IMG/VR virus record: IMGVR_UViG_3300028829_004643
Coordinates: 1-43,194 of that record
Length of the DNA stretch: 43,194 nt
Direction: 5' to 3' (one strand)
Origin: a virus
Shown here: positions 11,972-19,969 of the stretch, piece by piece
Layout of the letters: every line of letters starts with the position of its first letter
Position numbering within the stretch: position 1 is the stretch's first letter
Notes under the pieces: generated by a model
The model's input: the letters and a program-made list of their open reading frames with translations, nothing else
What the model was told of the DNA's origin: nothing
The model's database searches: none
Position numbers and translations under genes: made by a program

Positions 11972-12253
11972 TTATTTCCCAATGTCCTTAATTTCTGATT
12001 TAGGTATTACCTGATATGCACCTTTGTTGAAGGCAATTGATACAGTGTAATTCTTACTAACCTCTGATTTGTAACTTGTGTCCTGCGGCGTCTTGTAAGG
12101 AGTCATACTAGCACTAGGATAGTAGACGTTCTCACGTCGTGGCCTGGGACTTTGCTCAAGAGGTTTAAATACCTGCTTGACTTTTTTAACTTTCCGAACA
12201 GTTTTTCTCTTTCGACCGCTCGGAGTATATCCGATGCTGCCTTGAACTATCAC
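11972..12253 (-). CDS. Conserved small basic protein, 93 aa
   Basis: GTG start overlapping the upstream stop (GTGA). The opening GYTPSGRKRKT is a motif I have seen in other marine phage proteins; a Lys-rich region and a Ser/Tyr-rich tail follow. Function unknown. Confidence 0.7.
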   Translation of the reverse strand: MIVQGSIGYTPSGRKRKTVRKVKKVKQVFKPLEQSPRPRRENVYYPSASMTPYKTPQDTSYKSEVSKNYTVSIAFNKGAYQVIPKSEIKDIGK

Positions 12254-12399
12254 TTACCTTGCCCTCGATATGCTTTATAGGATCTCTTCTTGTGTTTATT
12301 CATAGAAGAAAATTTTACCATCTTAGGGTCGCCACTAGAGCTTGTCTTCTTGACAACAGGTTCGTGAGCTACTTTTCCAAACGTAATTTTACGAGCCAT
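12250..12399 (-). CDS. Conserved small basic protein, 49 aa
   Basis: AGGAGG precedes the ATG. The C-terminus SSMNKHKKRSYKAYRGQGK is a conserved ending in short marine phage proteins. It is first in the operon from the promoter at 12443-12471 and coupled to the next gene by GTGA. Confidence 0.72.
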   Translation of the reverse strand: MARKITFGKVAHEPVVKKTSSSGDPKMVKFSSMNKHKKRSYKAYRGQGK

Positions 12400-12442
12400 T
12401 AACGATTCCTCCTTTCCTTATCTTTCTTAATCTTGAAAACAT

Positions 12443-12471
12443 ATTATAAGAGATAGAAGCTAATGAGTCAA
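12443..12471 (-). promoter_or_regulatory. Sigma70 promoter, leftward
   Basis: Minus strand TTGACT (12471-12466), 17 bp, TATAAT (12448-12443), preceded by ATAGTTC. Transcribes from the 49-aa gene through the second methyltransferase. Confidence 0.9.
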
Positions 12472-12479
12472 GAACTATT

Positions 12480-12761
12480 TTATTCAATACCTCTATGTTT
12501 TTTATCGTGGCAGTACAGCAGTAGTAGAGAGTAATGAAGATTCTTCATTAAATCCTTTCTAAACTCTACCTCAGTGCTACCTTTCTTCTCATACCTTTTT
12601 AGGTACTTAAAACTGTTGCTAATGCAAGCTCCAATACCGTGCCCAGCATCTACAGTTACTTCAAAAGCCTGTAGTTTATCCTGAGCATAGTGTTGGTTAT
12701 AGGTCTCATTCACATAGGTGCTGAGTTCTTGAATTAGCTCGTCTTCTCTAAATTTTTGCAA
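12480..12761 (-). CDS. DUF3310-like protein, 93 aa
   Basis: ETYNQHY near residue 19, GHGIGACISNSFKYLKRY and a following KKG...KDLMKNLHY match the DUF3310 pattern, a phage family often annotated as a nucleotide-kinase-like protein of unproven activity. The TTG at 12761 is chosen because AAGGAAG lies about six bases before it; the frame is open to a TTG at 12791. It overlaps the MazG-like gene by 14 bases, consistent with a shared nucleotide-related role. Confidence 0.75.
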   Translation of the reverse strand: MQKFREDELIQELSTYVNETYNQHYAQDKLQAFEVTVDAGHGIGACISNSFKYLKRYEKKGSTEVEFRKDLMKNLHYSLLLLYCHDKKHRGIE

Positions 12762-13062
12762 GATCTTCTTCCTTAACAAATATACCGTCAATCATTTTAC
12801 CTTTGCGGTCTTTGATATCGTTATAAGCAACTTCTAAACACTCTTCAAGAGTAATCTCATTGCGCTCTAGTATATTACTTAATACAACTAGTATGTCTCC
12901 AATGTCATCTCGAATGTCGCGTTGCTTACAAACATTGTCAGAAAGCTCGCCAACTTCCTGAATAAGTTTTAGCACTTGATCCTTGTCAGTGCTACCATCT
13001 ACAAGATTGCGGTCCCAATGCCAGGTTGCAATCTTGTCTAAATAATCATGTATACTATACAT
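12748..13062 (-). CDS. MazG-like nucleotide pyrophosphohydrolase, 104 aa
   Basis: IQEVGELSDNV (about residues 34-44) and RDDIGDILVVL (about 51-61) are the paired EExxE/ExxD-type metal-binding helices of all-alpha NTP pyrophosphatases, and DRKGKMIDGIFVKEED matches the family's C-terminal end. These enzymes hydrolyse (d)NTPs to monophosphates; phage versions may tune nucleotide pools or alarmones. GGAG lies nine bases before the ATG. Confidence 0.82.
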   Translation of the reverse strand: MYSIHDYLDKIATWHWDRNLVDGSTDKDQVLKLIQEVGELSDNVCKQRDIRDDIGDILVVLSNILERNEITLEECLEVAYNDIKDRKGKMIDGIFVKEEDLAKI

Positions 13063-13669
13063 CTTTTAAAACTCCATATAAATCGTCTTTTTCTTCCCAA
13101 ATGTGGTAATTTTTAGAAATGAGTAATTCTTTCAGTGGCTCTGTAACATAGTCTGGGTTATCCATTCTACGATGCTCAACCTTCAAAAATGGGGGCTTTA
13201 GTCTCCAACTGTACTCTGAGAAAATCTCTAGCTCACATCCTTCAGTGTCTGATTTGAGGAAATCAATATGAGTCATTCCCTCTATGACTTCATCCAATAA
13301 CATAGTAGTGATTACAGTATCTTCTATGTAAATACTTGGATCTAACCCTCTGGAATTGACTTGAGATTGTAAAGCACAAGTCATGCCAGGTCTGTCGAAG
13401 GTACCAATACCCTTCATCCACTGGTGTTCCGGACCCCAGTTATTTTCTATATCATCAATAAAAAACTCGCTAGGAAAGTAGCATCGTTGCTGCCTCTTCT
13501 GACCTGCGACGGCTCCTTGTATAACCTGACAAGAAGTTCCAATAAGCTGCTCTTGTAGTCTTTTACAGTAGAAGGGGATTGGTTCTACGATTCTACCCAT
13601 CCATCCCGCACGAGCGAGAGGGATTAGAGTATCAAAATCAGCTGCACCTACTTCAATAAATGTTTTCAT
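13055..13669 (-). CDS. FkbM-like methyltransferase, 204 aa
   Basis: Starts with FIEVGAADFDTL, a SAM motif I variant, followed by VEPIPFYCKRL (acidic ligand to the SAM ribose) and HIDFLKSDTEGCELEIF, an FkbM-type D-x-E-G motif, then PFLKVEHRRM. AAGGAA precedes the ATG. First gene of its operon and oriented divergently from the Hsp20/glycosyltransferase operon, so it may act on the same glycans. Confidence 0.78.
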   Translation of the reverse strand: MKTFIEVGAADFDTLIPLARAGWMGRIVEPIPFYCKRLQEQLIGTSCQVIQGAVAGQKRQQRCYFPSEFFIDDIENNWGPEHQWMKGIGTFDRPGMTCALQSQVNSRGLDPSIYIEDTVITTMLLDEVIEGMTHIDFLKSDTEGCELEIFSEYSWRLKPPFLKVEHRRMDNPDYVTEPLKELLISKNYHIWEEKDDLYGVLKDV

Positions 13670-13696
13670 TTAAAAATTCCTTTTTCATCAGTGAGT

Positions 13697-13725
13697 ATTA
13701 TAACTGACAATACCAAATTTGTCAA
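13697..13725 (-). promoter_or_regulatory. Sigma70 promoter for the leftward operon
   Basis: Minus strand TTGACA (13725-13720), 17 bp, TATAAT (13702-13697). Back-to-back with the rightward promoter 40 bases away. Confidence 0.92.
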
Positions 13726-13764
13726 GATTTATTTTTGCGTTGGAGACCTCTCGAAAAAAATTTC

Positions 13765-13794
13765 TTGACTCATGGATGTTATTAGTGGTATAAT
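13765..13794 (+). promoter_or_regulatory. Sigma70 promoter for the Hsp20/glycan operon
   Basis: TTGACT at 13765-13770, 18-bp spacer, TATAAT at 13789-13794, with AAAAAAATTTC upstream. About 95 nt of leader separate it from the Hsp20 gene. Confidence 0.9.
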
Positions 13795-13896
13795 ATCCTT
13801 GTAAATTGTACTAGTAATCTATGCAGTTTACGTAAAACGATTATTTAAAGTCGCTTCCGAAAGGGGCAATCAATCTAACTGAAAAGGAGATAGATT

Positions 13897-14292
13897 ATGT
13901 ATAAACCAGCAGAACTAGAAAAGTTTTTTGTGGGTCTTGACTCACTTTACACCTCACCGTTTTCTTTCGAGAAAACTGAGTACCCGCGTTATAATATTGG
14001 AAAATCTACAGAAGGCTATAATATTATGGTGGCGCTACCTGGGTGGTCTACTGAGTGCGTTTCAGTAGACTTTCATGACGGGGTACTTAGCGTAAAAGGC
14101 TTAAAACAAGAAACCGACGAAAAAGTAGAATGGGTACATAAGGGAATATCGGGAAAGAGCTTTCACAAAGTTTTCAAGATAGACTCTTCATTAGAAGTGA
14201 CTAGTGCCGATCTAAAAGATGGGATGTTATCAATTCAATTGGAATATACCCCCTCTAGCAAGCCCGTAAATATCCCAATTAATAAGGGATAA
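13897..14292 (+). CDS. hsp20: Small heat shock protein (Hsp20/alpha-crystallin), 131 aa
   Basis: The alpha-crystallin domain spans about residues 30-128: YPRYNI, YNIMVALPGW, VLSVKGLK, then GISGKSFHKVFKI and the A-D-L-K-DGMLSIQL strand typical of the family, ending in KPVNIPI. An ATP-independent chaperone of the IbpA type, often carried by marine myoviruses where it may assist virion protein folding. AAGGAG precedes the ATG. First gene of a rightward operon. Confidence 0.9.
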   Translation: MYKPAELEKFFVGLDSLYTSPFSFEKTEYPRYNIGKSTEGYNIMVALPGWSTECVSVDFHDGVLSVKGLKQETDEKVEWVHKGISGKSFHKVFKIDSSLEVTSADLKDGMLSIQLEYTPSSKPVNIPINKG

Positions 14293-14304
14293 TAAGGAGC
14301 AGAA

Positions 14305-14397
14305 ATGTTAGAGAAATTGAAAGTAGGTTGGGAGGTAGGTTTGCCATTATTGGCGGTCTTCTTACTACCATATTCAATCATAGTACTCGCAGCCTAA
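14305..14397 (+). CDS. Micro membrane peptide, 30 aa
   Basis: AAGGAG and a well-spaced ATG open a 30-codon frame: ten mostly polar residues, then a hydrophobic helix to the end (LPLLAVFLLPYSIIVLAA). It lies directly before the lysozyme, so a holin-type role is conceivable but unproven. Confidence 0.65.
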   Translation: MLEKLKVGWEVGLPLLAVFLLPYSIIVLAA

Positions 14398-14408
14398 GGC
14401 TGTACCTA

Positions 14409-14428
14409 GGGAGGCAGCAATGCCTCCC
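14409..14428 (+). other. Perfect hairpin before the lysozyme gene
   Basis: GGGAGGC, 6-base loop, GCCTCCC: 7 bp with no mismatch. No T run follows, so it is not a standard terminator; it sits 17 bases before the lysozyme ATG and could affect mRNA stability or translation. Confidence 0.55.
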
Positions 14429-14444
14429 GACCTTGGAGAAAGTA

Positions 14445-14891
14445 ATGAACAAAACAGCAGTTTATGAAACGCTAAAAGTTGACGAAGGAGTCGTCTATGA
14501 AATTTATTTGGACCATCTTGGGTACAAAACCTTAGGAGTGGGGCATCTCGTGCTTGAGTCAGATCCAGAGCACGCCTACGACGTCGGAGAACCAGTATCG
14601 GTTGAGCGCGTACAAGAGTGCTTTATCCGAGATCTCGATCTGGCTGTAGATGAATGTATGGCTCTTTATGGATTTGATATATGGTGTGGATTCCCTGGCG
14701 AAGTACAAGAAATACTCGTCAATATGATGTTTAACATGGGGCGCACTCGCCTTAGTAAATTTAAGAAAATGAATGCAAATCTTGTAAGTGGAAATTGGTC
14801 AGAAGCAGCACTAGAAGGTCGGGATAGTAGGTGGCATAAACAAGTCACAAACCGAGCAGAACGACTAATGGTACGACTAGAAAATGTATAG
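14445..14891 (+). CDS. T4-type lysozyme (GH24 endolysin), 148 aa
   Basis: Residues 14, 23 and 29 are Glu, Asp and Thr in the order and spacing of the T4 lysozyme catalytic triad (E, 8 residues, D, 5 residues, T), in DEGVVYEIYLDHLGYKTLGVGH-like context. The C-terminal lobe shows NMMFNMG and RWHKQVTNRAERL. No signal peptide, so it would need a holin. GGAGA precedes the ATG at 14445; the frame is open further upstream without a good start. It is the second lytic enzyme in the window. Confidence 0.88.
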   Translation: MNKTAVYETLKVDEGVVYEIYLDHLGYKTLGVGHLVLESDPEHAYDVGEPVSVERVQECFIRDLDLAVDECMALYGFDIWCGFPGEVQEILVNMMFNMGRTRLSKFKKMNANLVSGNWSEAALEGRDSRWHKQVTNRAERLMVRLENV

Positions 14892-14927
14892 AAAACTATA
14901 AACTAAACATAAATAGGTGTTTTTCCA

Positions 14928-15533
14928 GTGATACCAAAATTGTATAAAGGCTTTCCAATTATTATAGCTGGTATTGGTCCTAGTCTAACCCCAGACGTAA
15001 TAGAAATAATGAGAAAATACAGGGATACCCATGTTATCCTTGGGATTAATGACGCCTATAAGATTATTGATTTTATGGATGAGCACTATGCCTGCGATGC
15101 TAGGTGGTGGAAGGTGCATGGTGAAATAATAAATAAAAAGTACCCTGACTTGCGATTGTGGTGTCATGATGAAGAAGGTGAAAAATATGGAGCTATTAAA
15201 GTAACTGGTAAAAATGGTTCCGGTTTATCTACCGATCCAACATATATTCATACAGGTTTGAACTCAGGATTTCAAGCACTTAACTTAGCTTATCATTGGG
15301 GTTGTTGTAAAATAATACTTGTTGGTTATAACATGGGAGGACTCAATGGTAAGAATCATTTCTTCGAAGGCAGAGAGAAAACACTAAGTGTATCGAGCCC
15401 TTACCCTCAATTTGCCGAACAGTTTGGGAGGATACAACCAGATATAAAAGACATAGTTGTAAACTGCACTCGAAGAACCCAACTAAAAGCGTTCAGGATA
15501 GGGAACCTGGAGGAAGAATGTTCAACATACTAG
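14928..15533 (+). CDS. DUF115-like protein of the glycan cassette, 201 aa
   Basis: Opens with PIIIAGIGPSLTP (about residues 10-22), the glycine-rich GPSL motif of DUF115/MptE-like Rossmann proteins, then VILGINDAYK, a W-rich segment and NSGFQALNLAYHWGC-KIILVGYNMGG. Relatives occur in surface polysaccharide and flagellin glycosylation loci. GTG start with AGGTG upstream. Clearly a paralogue of the gene at 16245, with which it flanks a capsule-synthesis-like gene. Confidence 0.7.
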   Translation: MIPKLYKGFPIIIAGIGPSLTPDVIEIMRKYRDTHVILGINDAYKIIDFMDEHYACDARWWKVHGEIINKKYPDLRLWCHDEEGEKYGAIKVTGKNGSGLSTDPTYIHTGLNSGFQALNLAYHWGCCKIILVGYNMGGLNGKNHFFEGREKTLSVSSPYPQFAEQFGRIQPDIKDIVVNCTRRTQLKAFRIGNLEEECSTY

Positions 15534-16312
15534 CCAAATCGCAAATCCCATGGCAAAGAAACTTAGCTCCTATTATATTAACAGGCTTGAGATCAATCGG
15601 TATACGTGTTAACATTAATGGATCAGGAGGCATACCCATTATTTTAGGCCCAAATATGTGGAAAAAATATGAGGTAGAAGATTACTTATTTGTAAACAGA
15701 TATTTTGTTGGTACTAAAAAAGGGGCGGTCAATAAAACCGTAGCCATATCTTGGAACGGTTTTAATGGTTTAGGAGAGTTTTGTGTAGATGGTATAGATT
15801 ATCGACGGTTGTGGAAATTTATAGACCAGGAAGATATTAAGTCTTGGAAAGACGGGCATGATTACCTACTTTTCGATCAAGTGGATAATGGTAGATCAGA
15901 TAAGTCCTTAGCGTCTTGGAAAGAATCTATAAAAGTACCTTATAAAACTCGTAGACATATAAGCCAAAACCCAGGCCCGTTAAAGCAAGATTTAAACAAT
16001 GTGAGGGCAGCTTTAACTTTCAATACTACAGCCGGCATTGAGTGCTTGATGCACGGTGTTCCTGTAGTGGCGCAAGACCTAGGCAACCCACTCTACTCCG
16101 CTGTAGGCCACGACATAGATGATATCAAATATCCTAATAGGTTACCGATTTTGCATTACCTTGCAAACTGTCAGTGGACTTATGACGAGATACAATTTGG
16201 TAAATGGTATGAACGCCTAGAAACAAGAAGAGGACCAAAACTAAATGCAGTCAATTCCAGCGAAATATGTAGGCGAGACAGTTACCGTGCTAGCCACTGG
16301 TCCGAGCCTTAA
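15518..16312 (+). CDS. Capsule-synthesis/glycosyltransferase-like protein, 264 aa
   Basis: The C-terminal region has TFNTTAGIECLMHGVPVVA followed by YSAVGHDI, the pattern of KpsC/KpsS-type capsular polysaccharide enzymes that bind an activated sugar. The first about 70 residues contain IPIILGPNMWKKYE and FVNRYFVGTKK. It probably transfers or modifies sugars. It overlaps the previous gene by 16 and the next by 68 bases; the last twenty or so residues are in the overlap and look poorly conserved. Confidence 0.7.
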   Translation: MFNILAKSQIPWQRNLAPIILTGLRSIGIRVNINGSGGIPIILGPNMWKKYEVEDYLFVNRYFVGTKKGAVNKTVAISWNGFNGLGEFCVDGIDYRRLWKFIDQEDIKSWKDGHDYLLFDQVDNGRSDKSLASWKESIKVPYKTRRHISQNPGPLKQDLNNVRAALTFNTTAGIECLMHGVPVVAQDLGNPLYSAVGHDIDDIKYPNRLPILHYLANCQWTYDEIQFGKWYERLETRRGPKLNAVNSSEICRRDSYRASHWSEP

Positions 16313-16925
16313 TGAAGAACAAGTATCTATAGTAAGGGGGAAATGGTCGGAAGGTAAAACGAGAGTTTTAACATTAAATAATTCTTATATGCTTGCCCCG
16401 TGGTCAGACATCCACATTGCCTGTAATGATAACTGGTGGGATTACTACCACAGCGACCCCACCCTCGTGGGAATGTCTGCCGATAAGTGGACTCGATATA
16501 AGCATCAAGAAAAGTATGGGCTTAATTTTATAGAGTCTTTCGATAGGCCAGGGCTCTCAAAAGATCCAAACTATATACATATAAATAAAGGCTCCGGACC
16601 GATGGCTATAAACTTTGCTACCCTTTACGGGTTTACAAAAATTATTCTTCTTGGTCACGATATGAAATTTGCTAGTGATTATGAAGGAAAGACAAAAACA
16701 GTGGGCAGCACACCGAGACACTTCTTCGGAGAGTATCCCAAAGAGATGCAGCACTTTCCAATGAGTTCTCAATCCGTTGCTCCCGATGGCACATTGAGAG
16801 GGCTTATAGATGTATATAGCAACATGTTGCCAGACTTAGCAGGTATAGACGTAGTAAACTGTACACCAAATACTTCATTGTATACCTTTAGATTAGGAGA
16901 GTTGGAAAATGAACTTAGCCGGTAA
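16245..16925 (+). CDS. DUF115-like protein, paralogue of 14928, 226 aa
   Basis: VTVLATGPSLNEEQ (about residues 13-26) is the same GPSL motif, followed by LTLNNSYMLAPWSDIHIACNDNWW, GSGPMAINFATLYGF-KIILLGHDM, and a C-terminus ending VNCTPNTSLYTFRLGELE that parallels VNCTRRTQLKAFRIGNLEE in the gene at 14928. The 68-base overlap with the upstream gene is needed because the GPSL motif lies in it. Probably in glycan transfer or recognition; activity unproven. Confidence 0.7.
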   Translation: MQSIPAKYVGETVTVLATGPSLNEEQVSIVRGKWSEGKTRVLTLNNSYMLAPWSDIHIACNDNWWDYYHSDPTLVGMSADKWTRYKHQEKYGLNFIESFDRPGLSKDPNYIHINKGSGPMAINFATLYGFTKIILLGHDMKFASDYEGKTKTVGSTPRHFFGEYPKEMQHFPMSSQSVAPDGTLRGLIDVYSNMLPDLAGIDVVNCTPNTSLYTFRLGELENELSR

Positions 16926-16946
16926 AGATAAAAGAGAGAAAAGATC

Positions 16947-17669
16947 ATGATGGAAGTAAAAACTAAAGTAATTAATGGAGTAGAGCTTGCTCTTCAGACA
17001 TTCTTAAGCCCGCCGCCTCGCGCGGCAATCACAAAGTACCCTACAGAGTTATCTGTAGTTTGCGTATGGTGGGGAGAGCTTTATGGTCCCGAGTATGTAA
17101 GGCACCTGAGAGATTCTGTCGCTAGAAATCTCACTGTACCATACACATTCTATTGTATTACGGATAGGCTAGAAGCCCCTGAAGGTATGGTTCATATTCC
17201 TTGTGAAAATCAAACAGGCTGGTGGCAGAAGGTGAATCTTTTTAAGCCAGGTCTTTTTGAAGGCAGAGTTTTATATCTTGATCTCGATGTTGTTATCGTA
17301 AAGTCTCTTGACTCTCTTGTGAGTTCGGAAGGAGACTTTATAATGATTGAAAACTTTGGTCCGAACAAGTCTCAGTCTGCTTTCAATTCGAGTGTGATGC
17401 TCTGGACGCCCAACGAGACTTCAGAAAAGATATATACGTGTTTTACTGATGAAGTAATGAAGATACTTCATGGGGATCAATGTTGGGTATGGAGAGTGCT
17501 TGGCAATAGTATTCTTGCCTTCGAGAAATCCCTTGTAGAAAGCTATAAATATTCAGCATTCAATGAATGGCGCCGTTTTTCTATGAACACTTCCGTTATG
17601 GTATTTCATGGGTCTCCAAAACCTCATCAGGTTCAGGGTAATAAACTTATAGTTAGTAACTGGAGATGA
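16947..17669 (+). CDS. Glycosyltransferase (GT8/DxD type), 240 aa
   Basis: ELSVVCVWWGELYGPEYV begins the nucleotide-binding fold; RVLYLDLDVVIV (about residues 108-119) holds the DxD metal/nucleotide-sugar motif; FNSSVMLW and VMVFHGSPKPHQV near the C-terminus complete the pattern of GT-A fold retaining glycosyltransferases. Cytoplasmic. It overlaps the mini-ferredoxin-like ORF by ATGA. Confidence 0.8.
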   Translation: MMEVKTKVINGVELALQTFLSPPPRAAITKYPTELSVVCVWWGELYGPEYVRHLRDSVARNLTVPYTFYCITDRLEAPEGMVHIPCENQTGWWQKVNLFKPGLFEGRVLYLDLDVVIVKSLDSLVSSEGDFIMIENFGPNKSQSAFNSSVMLWTPNETSEKIYTCFTDEVMKILHGDQCWVWRVLGNSILAFEKSLVESYKYSAFNEWRRFSMNTSVMVFHGSPKPHQVQGNKLIVSNWR

Positions 17670-17761
17670 TACTTTGTGTTTGTCATGCAGTACGCTCTGG
17701 TGAGAAAGACAGATATCACTTGATTGGTACTAAGTGCGGAAAGTGTTTGGAGAAAAAATGA
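17666..17761 (+). CDS. BFD-like mini iron-sulfur or zinc peptide, 31 aa
   Basis: The start overlaps the upstream stop (ATGA) and follows TGGAG; the end overlaps the next gene by ATGA. Residues 4-7 read CVCH and 22-27 GTKCGKC, so Cys are at 4, 6, 24 and 27. C-x-C and C-x2-C with these neighbours is the hallmark of the bacterioferritin-associated ferredoxin (BFD) [2Fe-2S] domain, but the loop between the pairs is about half the usual length. A zinc knuckle is the alternative. Confidence 0.65.
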   Translation: MILCVCHAVRSGEKDRYHLIGTKCGKCLEKK

Positions 17762-18528
17762 TTGTAGTAGCAATACTTGCAAAGGATAAAGAATATTGTC
17801 TACCTTTCTATCTGACCTGTTTATTAAAACAAACTGTGAAGAAGAAAGACATAGCTCTTTATATTCGCACAAATGACAATAAGGATAATACCGAGGCGAT
17901 ACTAAAAAACTTTATAGATATGTATGGCAATGAGTATGCTTCTGTTTATTACGATGACTCCTCTATAGACGATACTTTGACTCAGTATGACGAGCACGAA
18001 TGGAATAGTCATCGTTTTTTGATTCTTGGAAAGATACGCCAAGATTCTATCGACTATGCAAATACTATGGGAGCAGACTATTTTACAGCAGACTGCGATA
18101 ACTTTATTGGTCCTTCTACGCTGAAGGATATGCAAGGAGATAAAGTTGTAGGACCAATGCTCTCCCTTCTGCCTACACTGAGTTATGCTTCGTTTCATTA
18201 CAAAGCATGTCCTCACGGATATTATGAACATACTCCTCAGCAGAATATGATACAGCAAGGAGAGATTAAAGGAATTATAGAGGTAGACACTGTTCACTGT
18301 ACCTATTTTATTCCTCATCATATTCTAAAAGAAGTTTCATATTATGATGGTACAGAGCGATATGAGTATGCTATTTTTAGCGATAATTTAAGAAGGAAAA
18401 AAATACCCCAATACATAGATAACAGAGATTTTTATGGTTTTCTGTATTTGAATGATCAAATAACTATTGGGTTCCCAAATTTCATAAAAAATTATTGGTA
18501 TGACCAATATACAAGGTTTATAAGATGA
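17758..18528 (+). CDS. Glycosyltransferase, procollagen-galactosyltransferase-like, 256 aa
   Basis: VVAILAKDKEYCLPFYLTCL, then LYIRTNDNKDNTEAIL, then DYFTADCDNFIGPSTL (a DxD motif near residue 111) match the pattern of GT-A glycosyltransferases of the PLOD/GLT25-like group. The ATG at 17758 has GGAG upstream and overlaps the previous stop; an in-frame upstream extension lies inside the mini-protein. It ends in an ATGA overlap with the next gene. Confidence 0.75.
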   Translation: MIVVAILAKDKEYCLPFYLTCLLKQTVKKKDIALYIRTNDNKDNTEAILKNFIDMYGNEYASVYYDDSSIDDTLTQYDEHEWNSHRFLILGKIRQDSIDYANTMGADYFTADCDNFIGPSTLKDMQGDKVVGPMLSLLPTLSYASFHYKACPHGYYEHTPQQNMIQQGEIKGIIEVDTVHCTYFIPHHILKEVSYYDGTERYEYAIFSDNLRRKKIPQYIDNRDFYGFLYLNDQITIGFPNFIKNYWYDQYTRFIR

Positions 18529-19085
18529 AAAATCAAGTCTATGTTATAGATGACTTCTACAGTAACCCCGACGATGTTCGAAACAATGCACTGTGCGCAG
18601 ATTATAATGTATCTGGGAACTATCCAGGAATGAGATCTGGTCCTCAGGAAGCATCACATTCTCTGTATTTAAAAAAGTTTTTTGAAGATAACATTATTCA
18701 TAACCATATTAGCCACTGGTCTCTTGACGATTACAACACCGCATTTCAATATACAGATAAGAATGACCATACATGGGTTCACCATGATTCTACGGAGTGG
18801 GCAGGAGTTCTTTATTTAAGTAAGGATCCCTTACCAGAAAGTGGCACCACAATATATTCGAGAATTGACAACGGAGTCTACGAACACGTCGACGAAGCGA
18901 CAGACTACAATACTGATTCAGACCTAATCGTTAATCTAGCGAACTGGAGACAGGAAGTATCTGTGGAAAACAGGTATAACAGGCTCATTCTTTATAGGGG
19001 CGCACTCTACCACCGTAGCACGAATCCTGGGTGGGGAGATGGTCCACACAACGGTCGTCTCTTTCAGGTATTCTTCTTCTCATGA
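18525..19085 (+). CDS. DUF6445-like 2OG-Fe(II) oxygenase, 186 aa
   Basis: VYVIDDFYSNPDDVRNNAL at the N-terminus, HTWVHHDSTEWAGVLYLS (about residues 79-96) with an H-x-D iron-binding pair, and RLILYRGALYHRS (about 150-162) with the distal His, followed by GRLFQVFFF. The jelly-roll order is that of prolyl-hydroxylase-type oxygenases; I relate it to DUF6445. It sits between two glycosyltransferases, so the substrate may be a sugar or protein-linked group. Confidence 0.75.
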   Translation: MKNQVYVIDDFYSNPDDVRNNALCADYNVSGNYPGMRSGPQEASHSLYLKKFFEDNIIHNHISHWSLDDYNTAFQYTDKNDHTWVHHDSTEWAGVLYLSKDPLPESGTTIYSRIDNGVYEHVDEATDYNTDSDLIVNLANWRQEVSVENRYNRLILYRGALYHRSTNPGWGDGPHNGRLFQVFFFS

Positions 19086-19969
19086 AAGTTTTAGTAACAC
19101 TTCTAACCTCACATGATATACGTCGTTTCTCTCGTCTAGTAAACTCCTGCGTGAAGATAGAGCCTGCTTATGGTATAAATCTAGTACCAATTATAGTTGT
19201 AAATACTACGAGCGACGCTTACTATAGAGAGGTGATTGCTTGCAAGTTTCCTTATCCCGTAATTCGCACAGAAAGTAATGGATGGCCTGGAAAGGGGAAG
19301 AACTCTTGTATGGACATCTTTCTAAAGTCGGACGCAGATTTTCTTCTTCAAATGGACGGAGATGACTTCTTTTACCCGTCTTGTGGAAAGTCTCTCGCAG
19401 GTATTTTAAGACGATATGGTAGATCGCTCGACGTACTAGGACTCTATCCCACCGACAAAGTCACTCTTGTCCCACTTAATTGTGGGTATGAGTTTGAGTG
19501 GGAGCACGCTATATATCCCAAGCTTCATGGAACTTGCTGGACAAGTTCAATTGTCTGGCCAGGAGACAAACAACCCGGCCCACGTAGGGGCGAATGGTGG
19601 GATGCAGAGATGCCCGTGAGTCAAAATACTATCTATATTCGTAGTAAGAAGTCATGTAAATATAGATTTCCAGAAGATATTCCTAACGGAGAAGATTCCT
19701 TTTTAGGAACAGTACTGCTTGCTGCACACCAGCAGGGAGATATAAATTACTTTGTGTCGATGTCTTCAGACTTCTATGTATATGATGAAGTTGTAGAGAA
19801 CTCTATACAAAAACAAGAACCTTGGAGAAACTGGGTAGGAACATGGAAAGAACGAGTAGAGAGTACTCTCAATGCAAATCGTTCTAACTTCCTAGAACTT
19901 CCAATAATCTACCAAGATTTACAAATAACAGGAGCCGAAAAAGAGGCTTGGATAAAGGAACATTACTAA
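19082..19969 (+). CDS. Family 2-like glycosyltransferase, 295 aa
   Basis: KVLVTLLTSHDIRRFSRLVNSC starts the fold; about residues 77-87 read FLLQMDGDDFF, containing the DGDD/DxD nucleotide-sugar motif; NGEDSFLGTVLLA follows near residue 200 where GT2 proteins carry the catalytic ED. The ATG at 19082 makes an ATGA overlap with the oxygenase gene. Likely inverting transferase acting on a surface or virion glycan. Confidence 0.75.
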   Translation: MKVLVTLLTSHDIRRFSRLVNSCVKIEPAYGINLVPIIVVNTTSDAYYREVIACKFPYPVIRTESNGWPGKGKNSCMDIFLKSDADFLLQMDGDDFFYPSCGKSLAGILRRYGRSLDVLGLYPTDKVTLVPLNCGYEFEWEHAIYPKLHGTCWTSSIVWPGDKQPGPRRGEWWDAEMPVSQNTIYIRSKKSCKYRFPEDIPNGEDSFLGTVLLAAHQQGDINYFVSMSSDFYVYDEVVENSIQKQEPWRNWVGTWKERVESTLNANRSNFLELPIIYQDLQITGAEKEAWIKEHY

